A stretch of DNA of 25,712 bases from CAYPZL01 sp964415045 (GTDB lineage: Bacteria > Planctomycetota > Phycisphaerae > Sedimentisphaerales > Anaerobacaceae). Shown here in pieces: positions 7,754 to 15,275 of this stretch; position 1 is the first letter of the stretch, and every line of letters starts with the position of its first letter. The position numbers and the translations under genes were made by a program. The notes beneath the pieces are model-generated. The model was not told where the DNA came from. It worked only from the letters and a program-made list of their open reading frames with translations, and ran no database searches. The DNA lies in contig CAYPZL010000068.1 of assembly GCA_964415045.1 (NCBI GenBank), forward strand, positions 1 to 25,712. Direction: 5' to 3'.

Positions 7754-8533
7754 ATGGACGCGTGGCTGGCCACCGCCTACTACAATCGCGGACTGGCGTA
7801 TCACCGCAAGGGCGATTACGCGCGGGCGATCGCTGATTTCACCGAGTATCTCCAGATTTACACGGACGACGTAAAGGCCTACGGTGCGCGAGCCTGGTCC
7901 TACTGCGAAAGCGGAGACTATGATCGCGCTCTGGCGGACTGCAACCGCGTACCCAAGCGCGATCCGCGAAACCATCGGGCGTACCTCATGCGTGGCAACG
8001 TCTATCTGGGCAAAGGCGATTGCGAGCGGGCCGTCGCCGAATACACACGCGCAATCCAGATAGCCCCGGGCTACGCCGACGCCTACGTAGGCCGCGGCGT
8101 TGCGTACGCAGAGCTGGGCGAGGATGAGCAAAGCATGGCTGATTTCAATAAGGCGATCCAGATCGACTCGCGCAATGCGTTGGCCTATTTCAGTCGCGCC
8201 AGGGCACGCTACGAGAAAGGTGACTTCAGGCTGGCCGTGAACGATTACAGCAGAGCACTCGTGCTTGATCCGAACAACGCCGCTGCCCATGACGGGCGTG
8301 GCACATGGTATTATGCGATGGAGGAATACGAGAAGGCTTTGGCGGATTATGGCAGGGCCATCGAGTTGAATCCGGGCCTCGCGCAGGCGTACGTCAACAG
8401 GGCGTTCGCCAATCATCGTTTGAGTGAGTACGACAGAGCATGGGCCGATGTGCGGAAGGCCTGGAGCCTCGGAGCGGTTGTGTCGCCGGAGTTTGTGGAC
8501 GAGTTGGCAGAAGCGTCCGGCCGGCAGGAGTAG
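7754..8533 (+). CDS. TPR protein, apparently truncated at its 5' end
   Basis: A 259-residue protein made almost wholly of tetratricopeptide repeats. Six or seven 34-residue units can be counted (AYYNRGLAYHRKGDYARAIADF, AYLMRGNVYLGKGDCERAVAEY and so on). It has no signal peptide. The first ATG falls inside a repeat, and there is no ribosome binding site before it. The same frame reads back to 7724, directly after the TAA of the preceding propeller gene. Those ten codons (SVREFTLTLE) resemble the end of a TPR helix leading into MDAWLATAYYNRG. The natural N-terminus therefore seems to have been lost at the junction with the propeller gene. Translation could still occur by reinitiation after the upstream stop. 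A hairpin without a T-run (8535-8558) follows the stop. Partner binding is the usual TPR role; nothing more specific is visible. Confidence 0.75.
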   Translation: MDAWLATAYYNRGLAYHRKGDYARAIADFTEYLQIYTDDVKAYGARAWSYCESGDYDRALADCNRVPKRDPRNHRAYLMRGNVYLGKGDCERAVAEYTRAIQIAPGYADAYVGRGVAYAELGEDEQSMADFNKAIQIDSRNALAYFSRARARYEKGDFRLAVNDYSRALVLDPNNAAAHDGRGTWYYAMEEYEKALADYGRAIELNPGLAQAYVNRAFANHRLSEYDRAWADVRKAWSLGAVVSPEFVDELAEASGRQE

Positions 8534-8534
8534 A

Positions 8535-8558
8535 GCCGGGCGGAAAGGGTGACCCGGC
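8535..8558 (+). other. Hairpin just after the TPR gene
   Basis: GCCGGG (8535-8540) pairs with CCCGGC (8553-8558) around a 12-base loop, starting one base after the stop codon. No T-run follows, so it may only protect the 3' end of the transcript. Confidence 0.35.
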
Positions 8559-8601
8559 GTGCGGATTTGGCGGGAATGTCGCGGCTTTGGGGTCGGTTAT
8601 T

Positions 8602-8610
8602 TGGTATAAT
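8602..8610 (+). promoter_or_regulatory. Extended -10 promoter for the beta-helix gene
   Basis: TGGTATAAT gives a perfect TATAAT (8605-8610) with the TGn extension (8602-8604). No good -35 hexamer is present at 16-18 bases, which fits an extended -10 promoter. The start would be near 8617, leaving a leader of about 44 bases that contains GGAGG at 8648-8652. Confidence 0.55.
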
Positions 8611-8660
8611 GCGGAGGTCGGGCTTTGGCGCTTGGGTTTGCTTTTTCGGAGGACGTGTCC

Positions 8661-10787
8661 ATGAAGGCCTTCTGTGTCTCGATTGCGTTCATTTCATTGG
8701 TACTTGCTTCGGCCGGGGCGGGGGCGATGACGATTCAGTTGGGCTCCGGAGGGGCCGAGCTGGTGCCGGCGGGGGACTCCTGGCGGTTCTTTCGCGGCAC
8801 AGAGGCTCCGGGCGAGGGCTGGACGCAGATCGAGTTCGACGATTCGGCCTGGGAAACAGGCCCCGGTGGATTCGGTTATGGTGACGAAGACGACGCCACC
8901 GTCCTCGACGACATGCGGGGTGAATATGTTTCCGTCTACATCCGCAAGACTTTCAGCGTTTCTCCTGCGCTTGCGGAAGGGCCGCTGCAATTGGTGATCG
9001 ACTACGACGACGGGTTCATCGCCTATCTCAACGGCGTCGAGGTCGCCCGGCGGCACATGCCCGAGGGGCCCGCCACGCACACGACGACCGCGTCTTCGCA
9101 CGAGGCTGGCACGCCCGAGACCATCAACCTCGGAGCGGCCGATGAGCTTTTGCGGGAGGGCGACAACGTACTGGCTATCGAGGGACACAACATCTCGCTT
9201 TCCAGCAGCGATTTCTCGCTGGCCGCCGCGCTGCAAACGGGGTCGGATACGCTGCGAAACGGGGATATGTGGATTGTGGACGCCAACGCCGTGACGCTCC
9301 GCGGCGCGACGGAGGCGCCCAACGCCGTGACGGTGACGGTGCAGGACGTCCAGGCCAGCTTCGATCCCAACGACGGCACGTGGGAGGCGGAGGTGCCTCT
9401 TGTCTCCGGTCTTAACACGATTACGGCGCGGGCCCTGGACGCGGACGCCAACGAAGTCGACGCCGGGTCCATCGAAATCGTCTACGTGCCGCCGGCCAAC
9501 CACATGGAAGGGGTCCTGACGGAGATCGTCACGCTGTCGGGGGCGTGGGTATTCGAGGAGAGCGTCATCGTCCCGGACGAGACGGCGCTGATCGTGGAGC
9601 CGGGAACGGTGATCTTGATGAAGCCGGGCGTGGCCATCTTCGTGTACGGGCAGCTTCTGGCTGAAGGCACGCCCGAGCAGCCCATTCGATTCACGCATTA
9701 TGGCGACGGGACGCGCTGGAAGCAGATCCGCCTGATCGCCGCGCTCGACAGCAAGCTCGAGCATTGCATCGTCGAGTATGCCGACTGCGAGGGGGCGCAC
9801 CAGGACTACTACGAACCGGGCGAGCGGAACTACCACGAGGCGGTGGTCGTGCTGGCCAGCCATCTCGACGTCAACGACTGCACGTTCCGGAATCTCCCCG
9901 ACGAGAGCGCCGACGCCGAGGGCGATGCGCTGGCGATCATTTCGGACGACCTGGTCTACGGAGGCGACGCCAGCGCCCACGTCAAGGGTTGTCAGTTCCT
10001 GTCCATCGGGCAGGGCGTTCACACGCGCTATTCGTATGTATGCGTGGAAGACTGCTTCTTCACAGGCAAGCGCGGCGACAACGACGACGTCGATCTGTGG
10101 GGCGAGAGCACGCCGGCGCCGCTGATCCAGCACAACGTCTTCCTGGACCCCGAGCATGACGATGCGATCAATCCGACCCGTTGCTCGGCCGTGATCAACG
10201 GCAACTTCATCGCCGGCACCGACGACCACGGCATCGTCCTGCGCGACGAGAGCGAGCCCGTGCTCATCAATAATGTGATCTTCGACTGTCGCAACGGCGG
10301 CATCGCGATCGAGAATTCATGCGAGGCCCTTCTGGTGAACAATACGATCGTCGGCTGCGGCCGCGGTCTGCGTCTGTTCGATTTGGGCCGCTGGGGCCCG
10401 CCGTATCGTCTCAATCCGGGCGGCGGTACCGCCACCGTCCTCAATTGCATCATCTGGGACTGCGACACGCCGATTGCCCTGGCCGACAGCTCGAACACGG
10501 AAATCGAGGACCGCGGCTCGCACGTGACCGTCACCTGCAGCGACATCCAGGGCGGGCGCGACGGCATCTCCGTCTCCGGCACCCAGTCTACGGTCCTGTG
10601 GGGCGAGGGCAATATCGACGCCGATCCGCTTCTGGTCGATCCTGCGAACCTGGATTTCCATCTCTTGCCCGGCTCGCCCGCCATCGATGCCGCCGACGCC
10701 GCCTCGGCGCCGCCGGACGACCTCGAAGGGAACGTGCGCCCCCACGGACCCGCCCCCGATATGGGCGCGTACGAATTCACACCGTAG
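8661..10787 (+). CDS. Secreted right-handed parallel beta-helix protein with galactose-binding-like N-terminal domain
   Basis: A 708-residue exported protein. Residues 1-22 are a signal peptide (FCVSIAFISLVLASAGAGA). Residues about 39-195 resemble the jelly-roll domain seen beside CotH and lamin-tail modules (FDDSAWETGPGGFGYGD, YVSVYIRKTF, IDYDDGFIAYLNGVEVAR). An Ig-like segment spans about 205-280. From about 290 to 665 the chain has the rungs of a parallel beta-helix (VNDCTFRNL, VKGCQFLSIG, INNVIFDCRNGG, VNNTIVGCGRGL). The C-terminus, LPGSPAIDAAD followed by DMGAYEF, is a conserved ending of large surface beta-helix proteins. The ATG at 8661 is preceded by GGAGG. No catalytic residues of polysaccharide lyases can be assigned, so a structural or glycan-binding role is as likely as an enzymatic one. 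It has its own promoter. Confidence 0.88.
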   Translation: MKAFCVSIAFISLVLASAGAGAMTIQLGSGGAELVPAGDSWRFFRGTEAPGEGWTQIEFDDSAWETGPGGFGYGDEDDATVLDDMRGEYVSVYIRKTFSVSPALAEGPLQLVIDYDDGFIAYLNGVEVARRHMPEGPATHTTTASSHEAGTPETINLGAADELLREGDNVLAIEGHNISLSSSDFSLAAALQTGSDTLRNGDMWIVDANAVTLRGATEAPNAVTVTVQDVQASFDPNDGTWEAEVPLVSGLNTITARALDADANEVDAGSIEIVYVPPANHMEGVLTEIVTLSGAWVFEESVIVPDETALIVEPGTVILMKPGVAIFVYGQLLAEGTPEQPIRFTHYGDGTRWKQIRLIAALDSKLEHCIVEYADCEGAHQDYYEPGERNYHEAVVVLASHLDVNDCTFRNLPDESADAEGDALAIISDDLVYGGDASAHVKGCQFLSIGQGVHTRYSYVCVEDCFFTGKRGDNDDVDLWGESTPAPLIQHNVFLDPEHDDAINPTRCSAVINGNFIAGTDDHGIVLRDESEPVLINNVIFDCRNGGIAIENSCEALLVNNTIVGCGRGLRLFDLGRWGPPYRLNPGGGTATVLNCIIWDCDTPIALADSSNTEIEDRGSHVTVTCSDIQGGRDGISVSGTQSTVLWGEGNIDADPLLVDPANLDFHLLPGSPAIDAADAASAPPDDLEGNVRPHGPAPDMGAYEFTP

Positions 10788-11178
10788 GCCCCCGAACGGC
10801 ACGAAAGAACGTGGGCCGGGATTCTCCAGCCGGATACGCTGTGGCTGCGCCTCGACATCCGAAAAAAATGCGATTTTTACGTTACCGGCCGCCCTGTACG
10901 TGCCTTAACCATACGGAGAAAGAAGGTCTGTACAGGAGTTGAGTATGGCATTTGGACGCATCCAACCCGGAGGTCCGCACGACGGCGGGGGATTTGGATT
11001 TTCTTCTGTGCAAACCTTAAGGTCTTTATATAAGTAGAGTTACGGCAGTTCGCTCTTTGTTCTTCGAAGTATTGTAACGTGCCGCCCGATCTCATCGGAC
11101 GCGTCGAACCGGCGGCAACACCGGAAGGGGAGTCCGGGTTTGCCGGGGTGCCAGACCGCCGGGGAAAGGAGCCGTAAG
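10788..11178. other. Intergenic region with one tiny ORF
   Basis: No large gene. It contains a 30-codon ORF with a good binding site (10945-11037), a weak A/T foldback (AAAAATGCGATTTTT near 10866-10880), and the 10-bp palindrome ACCTTAAGGT (11014-11023). The palindrome sits just before a TATATAAG sequence that could be a -10 region for the downstream gene. I could not fit a good -35 to it. Confidence 0.5.
10945..11037 (+). CDS. Possible 30-aa small protein, unknown
   Basis: ATG 10945 is preceded by ACAGGAGTT at 10932-10940, a plausible ribosome binding site. The product reads MAFGRIQPGGPHDGG, then GFGFSSVQTL, and ends RSLYK. It is glycine-rich, with no signal peptide or helix. It lies alone between two large genes. 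It may be a real microprotein, a leader peptide for the gene at 11179, or chance. Confidence 0.25.
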   Translation: MAFGRIQPGGPHDGGGFGFSSVQTLRSLYK

Positions 11179-13965
11179 ATGTTTGTGGTTGTGAACAAAA
11201 GACGTTTGAGCGCAGCGGTGTTAGCTCTGGTGCTGGCCCTGACGATGCTGGCCGCCTCGTCGGTGGAGGGACAGTTATCGCGACGCAGCTCGAGTAGCAA
11301 CAGGCGGTCCAGCACGTCGTCGTCGCGGCCGAGCTCGGCGCCATCGCGGCCGTCCATCAGCCGCAGTCGCAGCTCGCTTTCGAGCCGCATGTCCAGTCAC
11401 AGGCAGTCGTTACAGTCGCGCTCGGCCAGCACGTCGCGCTCGCTCAGTTCCTCGCGGTCGTCCATCAGTATCAGCCGGAGGCCGTCGTCCTCCTTCCAAA
11501 GCAGGTCCTCCAGCCAGATTCGCAGGCCCAGCTCGTCTCCGATCACGCGGTCGGTCACCTCGCCGCGCAGTCCTTCGACCTCGTCGGGTTCGAGCCGAAG
11601 TTCAATTTCCAGCCGGATCGTCACGGGCCGGCCTTCGGCTCCTACTACCTCGCGATCCTCAAGCAGGCCGTCCATCACGCGTCGCAGCACGGTCCCGTCG
11701 CGATCTTCCACCATCATCCGTAGACCCAGTTCCTCGTCCTCTTCGAGCACGCGATCAACCAGCCCGTCGTCGAGCTCTACCTCTACCTCGCGGAGTTCGG
11801 TGTTCCGCTCCAACCCGACGCGAAGCTCGGTTTCAGGGTCCAACCCGACGCGCAGTTCTGTGTTTCGCTCCAATCCCACGCGGAGCTCGGTATTTCGCTC
11901 GAACCCGACACGCAGCATGGTGGCCAGACCGACCGATTCGCAGAACACCGGCGCGGCGCGGAAGTCGCTCACGGATCGCCTGACGGCCCGGCGCGAGCCT
12001 GTGATAAGGTCCGGGACGGAGCCCGTGAATCGCCAGTCTGTGTCCAGCTCGGTGCGGCGGTCCAGTCCCGGTATGGTGCGGCGCGACTCTTCCGCGCGAT
12101 CGAGCACGCCCCAGATCTCCGAGCAACCGTCGAAGTCTGGCTCGTCGAGCGGGACAAGTTTCCGTCGCGGTTCGCTGGTGCGGCGTCTGACGGATCGGGC
12201 CAAGGAGCCGACTGCCCAACGGCAGACTTCTTCGCCGGCCAGGAATCCGGCGACGGTGGAAGCTCAGACGCGCAGCCTGTCGTCGCCGCTGCGACGGGAC
12301 GGTGGAACGGGCGTGCGGAGCAGCCGGCCCGCCCTGCGGGACGGCACGGCCGGGCTGCGAGATAGCAAGCCCGCTCTTCGAGATGGCACGGTCGGGTTGC
12401 GAGAGAGCCGGCCGGGACTTCGTGAGAGCCGGCCGGGACTACGGGATCATATTCGCAGCACCAGAGCCACGGCAGACAGCCGCGTCTCGCTGGCCGGGCA
12501 GGAGCGCGTCGTGGGCACGGAACTGCGTGACCGCACGGCCCTGGACTCCCGGCTAAGGGACTACAGCCGCAGGCCGTCCGCAACCCGCTCGTTGAGCAGC
12601 CCGCTCCGCCACGACCCGGTCAGCCGGCTCAGACGCCCGCACGTTGTGTATCACGACCGCCCGCACCTGATCCAGCACGCTCCGCACCACGTCCACACCT
12701 ATTACGACCGCCACCATCGCATGTGCCACCGCATTATCTGGCCGCGATACCACTATCCCGTTTACTATTCCTGGGGCCCCCGCGCGACGTTCGGCTGCGT
12801 GTATCCGTACTATCACCGCAAGTATGTGTTCGTCAGCCTCGGAGGCTACTGGCCGTTCGGTTACTCGTACCTGCGCTACTACTGGTACGGCTGGCATCCC
12901 TACGCCTGGTACGGGTACTACCCGGTCCCGCGCGAGGCCACCTACGACACGTACAACTACTACACGTACAATTACTACACCGGTGAGGAGCCGGCCACGT
13001 ATACCGAGCAGCCCGCCCCGGCCGACCTGCGCGAACGCCTCCAGGAGCAGCAGGAACAGCCGGCCGAGCAGACGCTGGCGGACACGCGTTTCGAGGAAGG
13101 CGTCAAGAGCTTCGAGTCCGGAGATTACAGCACGGCCGCGACCAAGTTCTTCGCCGCCATGAAGCTGGCCCCGGACGATGTGATTCTCCCCTTCGCGTAC
13201 GCGCAGGCCCTTTTTGCCGACCGGCAATACTCGGCTGCGGCACAGGTCCTGCGCGACGCCTTCAAGAGTATGTCGCCTGAAAAGGAAGGAATCTTCTATC
13301 CGCGCGGGCTGTATCCGGACGACGACGTCTTGTTCGCGCAGATCGAGCGGCTTCTGGACAAGCTGGAGCAGTTCGGCTACGACGGCGACCTGCAGCTTCT
13401 GCTCGGATACCACCTGCTGGGGATCGGCGAGACGGAGTATGCCCGCCGGCCGCTGGAACTGGCCAGCCGGGACATCCAGAACGCCGAGGCCGCCCGAACC
13501 ATGCTGTCGCTCCTGGAGAAGATGGAGGCCGACGTAACCGCGGGCAGCCAGAGTGACGCCGGGCCGAACGCGCAGGTCAGCACAACGGATTCGTCACAAA
13601 CCCCTGCCGCCGCCACGACGAAGCCGGCCGGGCAGGGCAAAGCAGAAGTGCTGCGTCGTCTGGCCGAAGACGAGGAGCCGGCGGTCCAGCAAGACCCCGC
13701 CGGGAGCGTTCCGAAAGAGACGTCCGCTCCGGGGGCTTCTGGGAAGTCTTTGCTGACGCAACCGAAGAAGGGTCAGGAGAGCGAAAGCCTGACCGATCCA
13801 CGTAAGGGTACACAAGGTATCAATGAATCCGGCGTCATATGGGCACCGACCGGCGGGGGCTCCGGCGCCGCCATCGGGGCGAAAGAACCGCCTCCGGCAA
13901 ACAAAGAGGATGATGATGGCGATGCAAGCGCGCCAAATTCTGCTGTTCGTTCTCCTGGCAAGTAG
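11179..13965 (+). CDS. Secreted Ser/Arg-rich, His/Tyr-rich TPR protein
   Basis: A 928-residue exported protein with four distinct parts. Residues 1-30 form a signal peptide (SAAVLALVLALTMLAASS). Residues about 33-470 are a low-complexity Ser/Arg-rich region with two tandem repeats: four 10-residue units of the type RSSVFRSNPT and six 7-residue units of the type LRESRPG. Residues about 485-605 are packed with His, Tyr and Trp (YYDRHHRMCHRIIWPRYHYP, RYYWYGWHPYAWYGYYPVPR). I associate this block with a planctomycete protein family, without a known function. Residues about 620-785 are a TPR domain (FEEGVKSFESGDYSTAATKF). The tail is Thr/Gly/Pro-rich and charged. The ATG at 11179 follows GGAAAGGAG. 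The TAG stop is followed in the same frame by a dockerin-like segment to 14130. A surface-coat or scaffold role is a guess from composition. The long minus-strand frame opposite the serine region is a composition artefact. Confidence 0.85.
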   Translation: MFVVVNKRRLSAAVLALVLALTMLAASSVEGQLSRRSSSSNRRSSTSSSRPSSAPSRPSISRSRSSLSSRMSSHRQSLQSRSASTSRSLSSSRSSISISRRPSSSFQSRSSSQIRRPSSSPITRSVTSPRSPSTSSGSSRSSISSRIVTGRPSAPTTSRSSSRPSITRRSTVPSRSSTIIRRPSSSSSSSTRSTSPSSSSTSTSRSSVFRSNPTRSSVSGSNPTRSSVFRSNPTRSSVFRSNPTRSMVARPTDSQNTGAARKSLTDRLTARREPVIRSGTEPVNRQSVSSSVRRSSPGMVRRDSSARSSTPQISEQPSKSGSSSGTSFRRGSLVRRLTDRAKEPTAQRQTSSPARNPATVEAQTRSLSSPLRRDGGTGVRSSRPALRDGTAGLRDSKPALRDGTVGLRESRPGLRESRPGLRDHIRSTRATADSRVSLAGQERVVGTELRDRTALDSRLRDYSRRPSATRSLSSPLRHDPVSRLRRPHVVYHDRPHLIQHAPHHVHTYYDRHHRMCHRIIWPRYHYPVYYSWGPRATFGCVYPYYHRKYVFVSLGGYWPFGYSYLRYYWYGWHPYAWYGYYPVPREATYDTYNYYTYNYYTGEEPATYTEQPAPADLRERLQEQQEQPAEQTLADTRFEEGVKSFESGDYSTAATKFFAAMKLAPDDVILPFAYAQALFADRQYSAAAQVLRDAFKSMSPEKEGIFYPRGLYPDDDVLFAQIERLLDKLEQFGYDGDLQLLLGYHLLGIGETEYARRPLELASRDIQNAEAARTMLSLLEKMEADVTAGSQSDAGPNAQVSTTDSSQTPAAATTKPAGQGKAEVLRRLAEDEEPAVQQDPAGSVPKETSAPGASGKSLLTQPKKGQESESLTDPRKGTQGINESGVIWAPTGGGSGAAIGAKEPPPANKEDDDGDASAPNSAVRSPGK
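11791..11910 (+). repeat. Four tandem 30-bp repeats inside the Ser/Arg-rich region
   Basis: Four adjoining 30-bp units (11791, 11821, 11851, 11881) each encode a variant of R-S-S-V-F-R-S-N-P-T. A partial fifth follows. Differences are mainly at third codon positions, so the protein repeat is older than a very recent slippage event or is under selection. Confidence 0.85.
12313..12438 (+). repeat. Six tandem 21-bp repeats encoding a heptad
   Basis: Six 21-bp units from 12313 encode a seven-residue repeat of the form L-R-D/E-G/S-T/K/R-P/A/V-A/G, followed by a partial LRDH. The last two full units are nearly identical (GAGAGCCGGCCGGGACT shared), consistent with recent duplication. Confidence 0.85.
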
Positions 13966-14130
13966 CCCGGCGACTTCGACGGCAATTGCCGGGTTGATTT
14001 TGCGGATTTGGCGCTGATGTCGTCGGCGTGGCTCGAATGCGAGTTGGACCAGCCCGAGCTGTGCGGGCCTGCATTCGAGGCTCCCGGAAGGCGGGAAAAT
14101 GGGGGACGTCGGTCCCCGAATACGCTGTAG
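13966..14130 (+). pseudogene. Dockerin-like C-terminal module after an in-frame TAG
   Basis: This is the direct in-frame continuation of the TPR protein beyond its TAG at 13963-13965. It encodes 54 codons ending in TAG at 14128-14130. The translation begins PGDFDGNCRVDFADLALMSS and continues AWLECELDQPELCGP. That pattern (D-x-D/N-G-N-C, then F-A-D-L-A, then W-L-E-C, then C) is the dockerin-like C-terminal module found on many secreted planctomycete proteins. There is no start codon or binding site of its own. It may be a former C-terminus cut off by a point mutation, the relic of another gene, a sequencing error at the TAG, or a readthrough extension. Confidence 0.65.
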
Positions 14131-14336
14131 AATCACCGGCCGACCGATGGGTTTGCCGGGGCAGTAAGATGTTTCGGAGCTTGGCAGTTGAGTTGTTCAT
14201 ATATCTGCGATAGAATGAGGAATTGCGGGGTCTGGCACCCCGCGTCTTCCGTTTGCCTGGGACGGGTGCCCGCGTGGGGCGGTCCCCGGCAGCGAATGTC
14301 GAAGAAACCGAGAAGCAGGGAACGAAGTGATCGGGT
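14131..14336. other. Leader and promoter region of the sigma-factor operon
   Basis: The region between the dockerin-like remnant and the sigma factor gene holds the promoter at 14188-14216 and a perfect 7-bp hairpin at the very 5' end of the predicted transcript: GCGGGGT (14225-14231) with ACCCCGC (14237-14243). I see no gene here. Confidence 0.5.
14188..14216 (+). promoter_or_regulatory. Sigma-70-like promoter of the sigma-factor operon
   Basis: TTGAGT (14188-14193) and TAGAAT (14211-14216) are spaced by exactly 17 bases, matching four and five of six consensus positions. The start would be near 14223. A GC-rich hairpin (14225-14243) then lies right at the 5' end of the RNA, which could protect it. 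Confidence 0.6.
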
Positions 14337-14909
14337 ATGGACAAGCGGCTGCGTAACGCTCTAAAAGGACTGGCGGCTCCGGATCCTGACTCGCGCAGGC
14401 GGGCCATGGAGCCGTTCGTGCGATTGACCTTTGGCATGTTCATCAGGCATTTGCATCGCTACCTCGGCAACGAGGTCGAGTGCGAGGATGTACTGGAAGA
14501 TGTGTACGCCGATATCTGGGAAAACCCGGACCATTTGCGGGATGTCGAAAACGAGCGGCACCTGCTGCGGACTGTCTACCTGTACTACATGCGCAAACGG
14601 CTGCGCGAGGTGTATCGAAGGATGAATCGAAGTTTGTATTTGTCTCAGAAGGATATGCAGAACCTGGTGGCCCCGGAGCTGGGCCTGTGCGAGCTCATGT
14701 CGCAGGCGGAGCTCAAGCAGATTCTGCATCGGATGCTGGGCAAGCTCAAGGCGCGGGAGCGAAAGGCGATCGAGCTCTGGATGCAGGGGATGTCGAACCG
14801 GGCGATTGCCAATGAGCTCAAGACGACCGTCGGGGCCGTCAAGATGTTGGAGTTTCGCACGGTGTTGAAGTTGCGGAAGATGTTGGAAGATTACACCGAC
14901 GAAGACTGA
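14337..14909 (+). CDS. RNA polymerase sigma factor, sigma-70 family (ECF-like)
   Basis: A 190-residue two-domain sigma factor. Residues about 20-95 correspond to region 2: a helix rich in hydrophobics, then EVECEDVLEDVYADIWENP, equivalent to the usual acidic core-binding helix of ECF factors. Residues about 125-185 are region 4, with a helix-turn-helix at MSNRAIANELKTTVGAVKML that would contact the -35 element. The length is normal for the ECF group. No anti-sigma factor with a membrane helix or zinc motif is encoded next door. The next gene starts 30 bases after the stop, and the stop overlaps a small foldback (GAAGAC 14901-14906, GTCTTC 14912-14917). The ATG at 14337 has only a weak binding site. 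The target genes are unknown; the downstream two genes are the first candidates. Confidence 0.88.
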   Translation: MDKRLRNALKGLAAPDPDSRRRAMEPFVRLTFGMFIRHLHRYLGNEVECEDVLEDVYADIWENPDHLRDVENERHLLRTVYLYYMRKRLREVYRRMNRSLYLSQKDMQNLVAPELGLCELMSQAELKQILHRMLGKLKARERKAIELWMQGMSNRAIANELKTTVGAVKMLEFRTVLKLRKMLEDYTDED

Positions 14910-14939
14910 TTGTCTTCTTCCTGACAGGAGCAGTCTGCA

Positions 14940-15245
14940 ATGGCGAATGTGAATCGAGAAGTTCAGGAGTTATTGGCCGACTACGCGGCGGCGCTGCGTG
15001 ACGGCTGCCTGCCCGCTTTTCTGAAATCGCTGACGCGGGAGGAGGCCGGTCGCATCCACGATTCGGAGGAGTTCTGGGAAGCCACGGAGGTGGTGCGGCT
15101 GATGAACAGCGCCGGGTTTGGCGACCGGGTGGTGACGCCGGACGTAGGCCTTTTTATCTCGCGCGTTGACGCCGGAATCGCGTCGCGTCTGAAGAAGGGC
15201 AAGGCGTCAACGCGAAGTCGCAGCCGCAGCCACGCGAATTTGTAG
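14940..15245 (+). CDS. Hypothetical protein, 101 aa
   Basis: I do not recognise this protein. It begins MANVNREVQELLADYAAALR, is mostly helical in appearance (heptad-like leucines, alternating charges) and ends in a basic Arg/Ser/Lys tail (KKGKASTRSRSRSHANL) that could bind nucleic acid or a phosphate-rich partner. There is no signal peptide or membrane segment. AGGAG lies about ten bases before the ATG. It sits 30 bases after the sigma factor and 30 bases before the editing-domain protein, so the three probably share one transcript. The position next to a sigma factor makes a regulator of that factor one possibility, but nothing in the sequence proves it. Confidence 0.75.
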   Translation: MANVNREVQELLADYAAALRDGCLPAFLKSLTREEAGRIHDSEEFWEATEVVRLMNSAGFGDRVVTPDVGLFISRVDAGIASRLKKGKASTRSRSRSHANL

Positions 15246-15275
15246 TCTGGATAGTGACGAGATAGAAGTAGTGAT

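Noticed and set aside
8694..10229. 511-codon minus-strand ORF
   Set aside because: It is a shadow of the beta-helix gene, with no motif and no start signals, while the plus strand has signal peptide, domains and promoter.
11397..12203. 268-codon minus-strand ORF rich in Glu/Arg/Leu
   Set aside because: It is the antisense reading of the Ser/Arg repeat region; its own repeats mirror the 30-bp repeats of the plus-strand gene.
13915..14017. Signal-peptide-like reading (MAMQARQILLFVLLASSPAT) in another frame at the end of the TPR gene
   Set aside because: It ends after about 30 residues, overlaps both the TPR tail and the dockerin-like codons, and has no binding site; most likely chance.
14901..14917. 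GAAGAC/GTCTTC foldback at the sigma factor stop as a terminator
   Set aside because: The stem is only six bases and AT-containing, with no real T-run, and the next gene begins 30 bases on with its own AGGAG.
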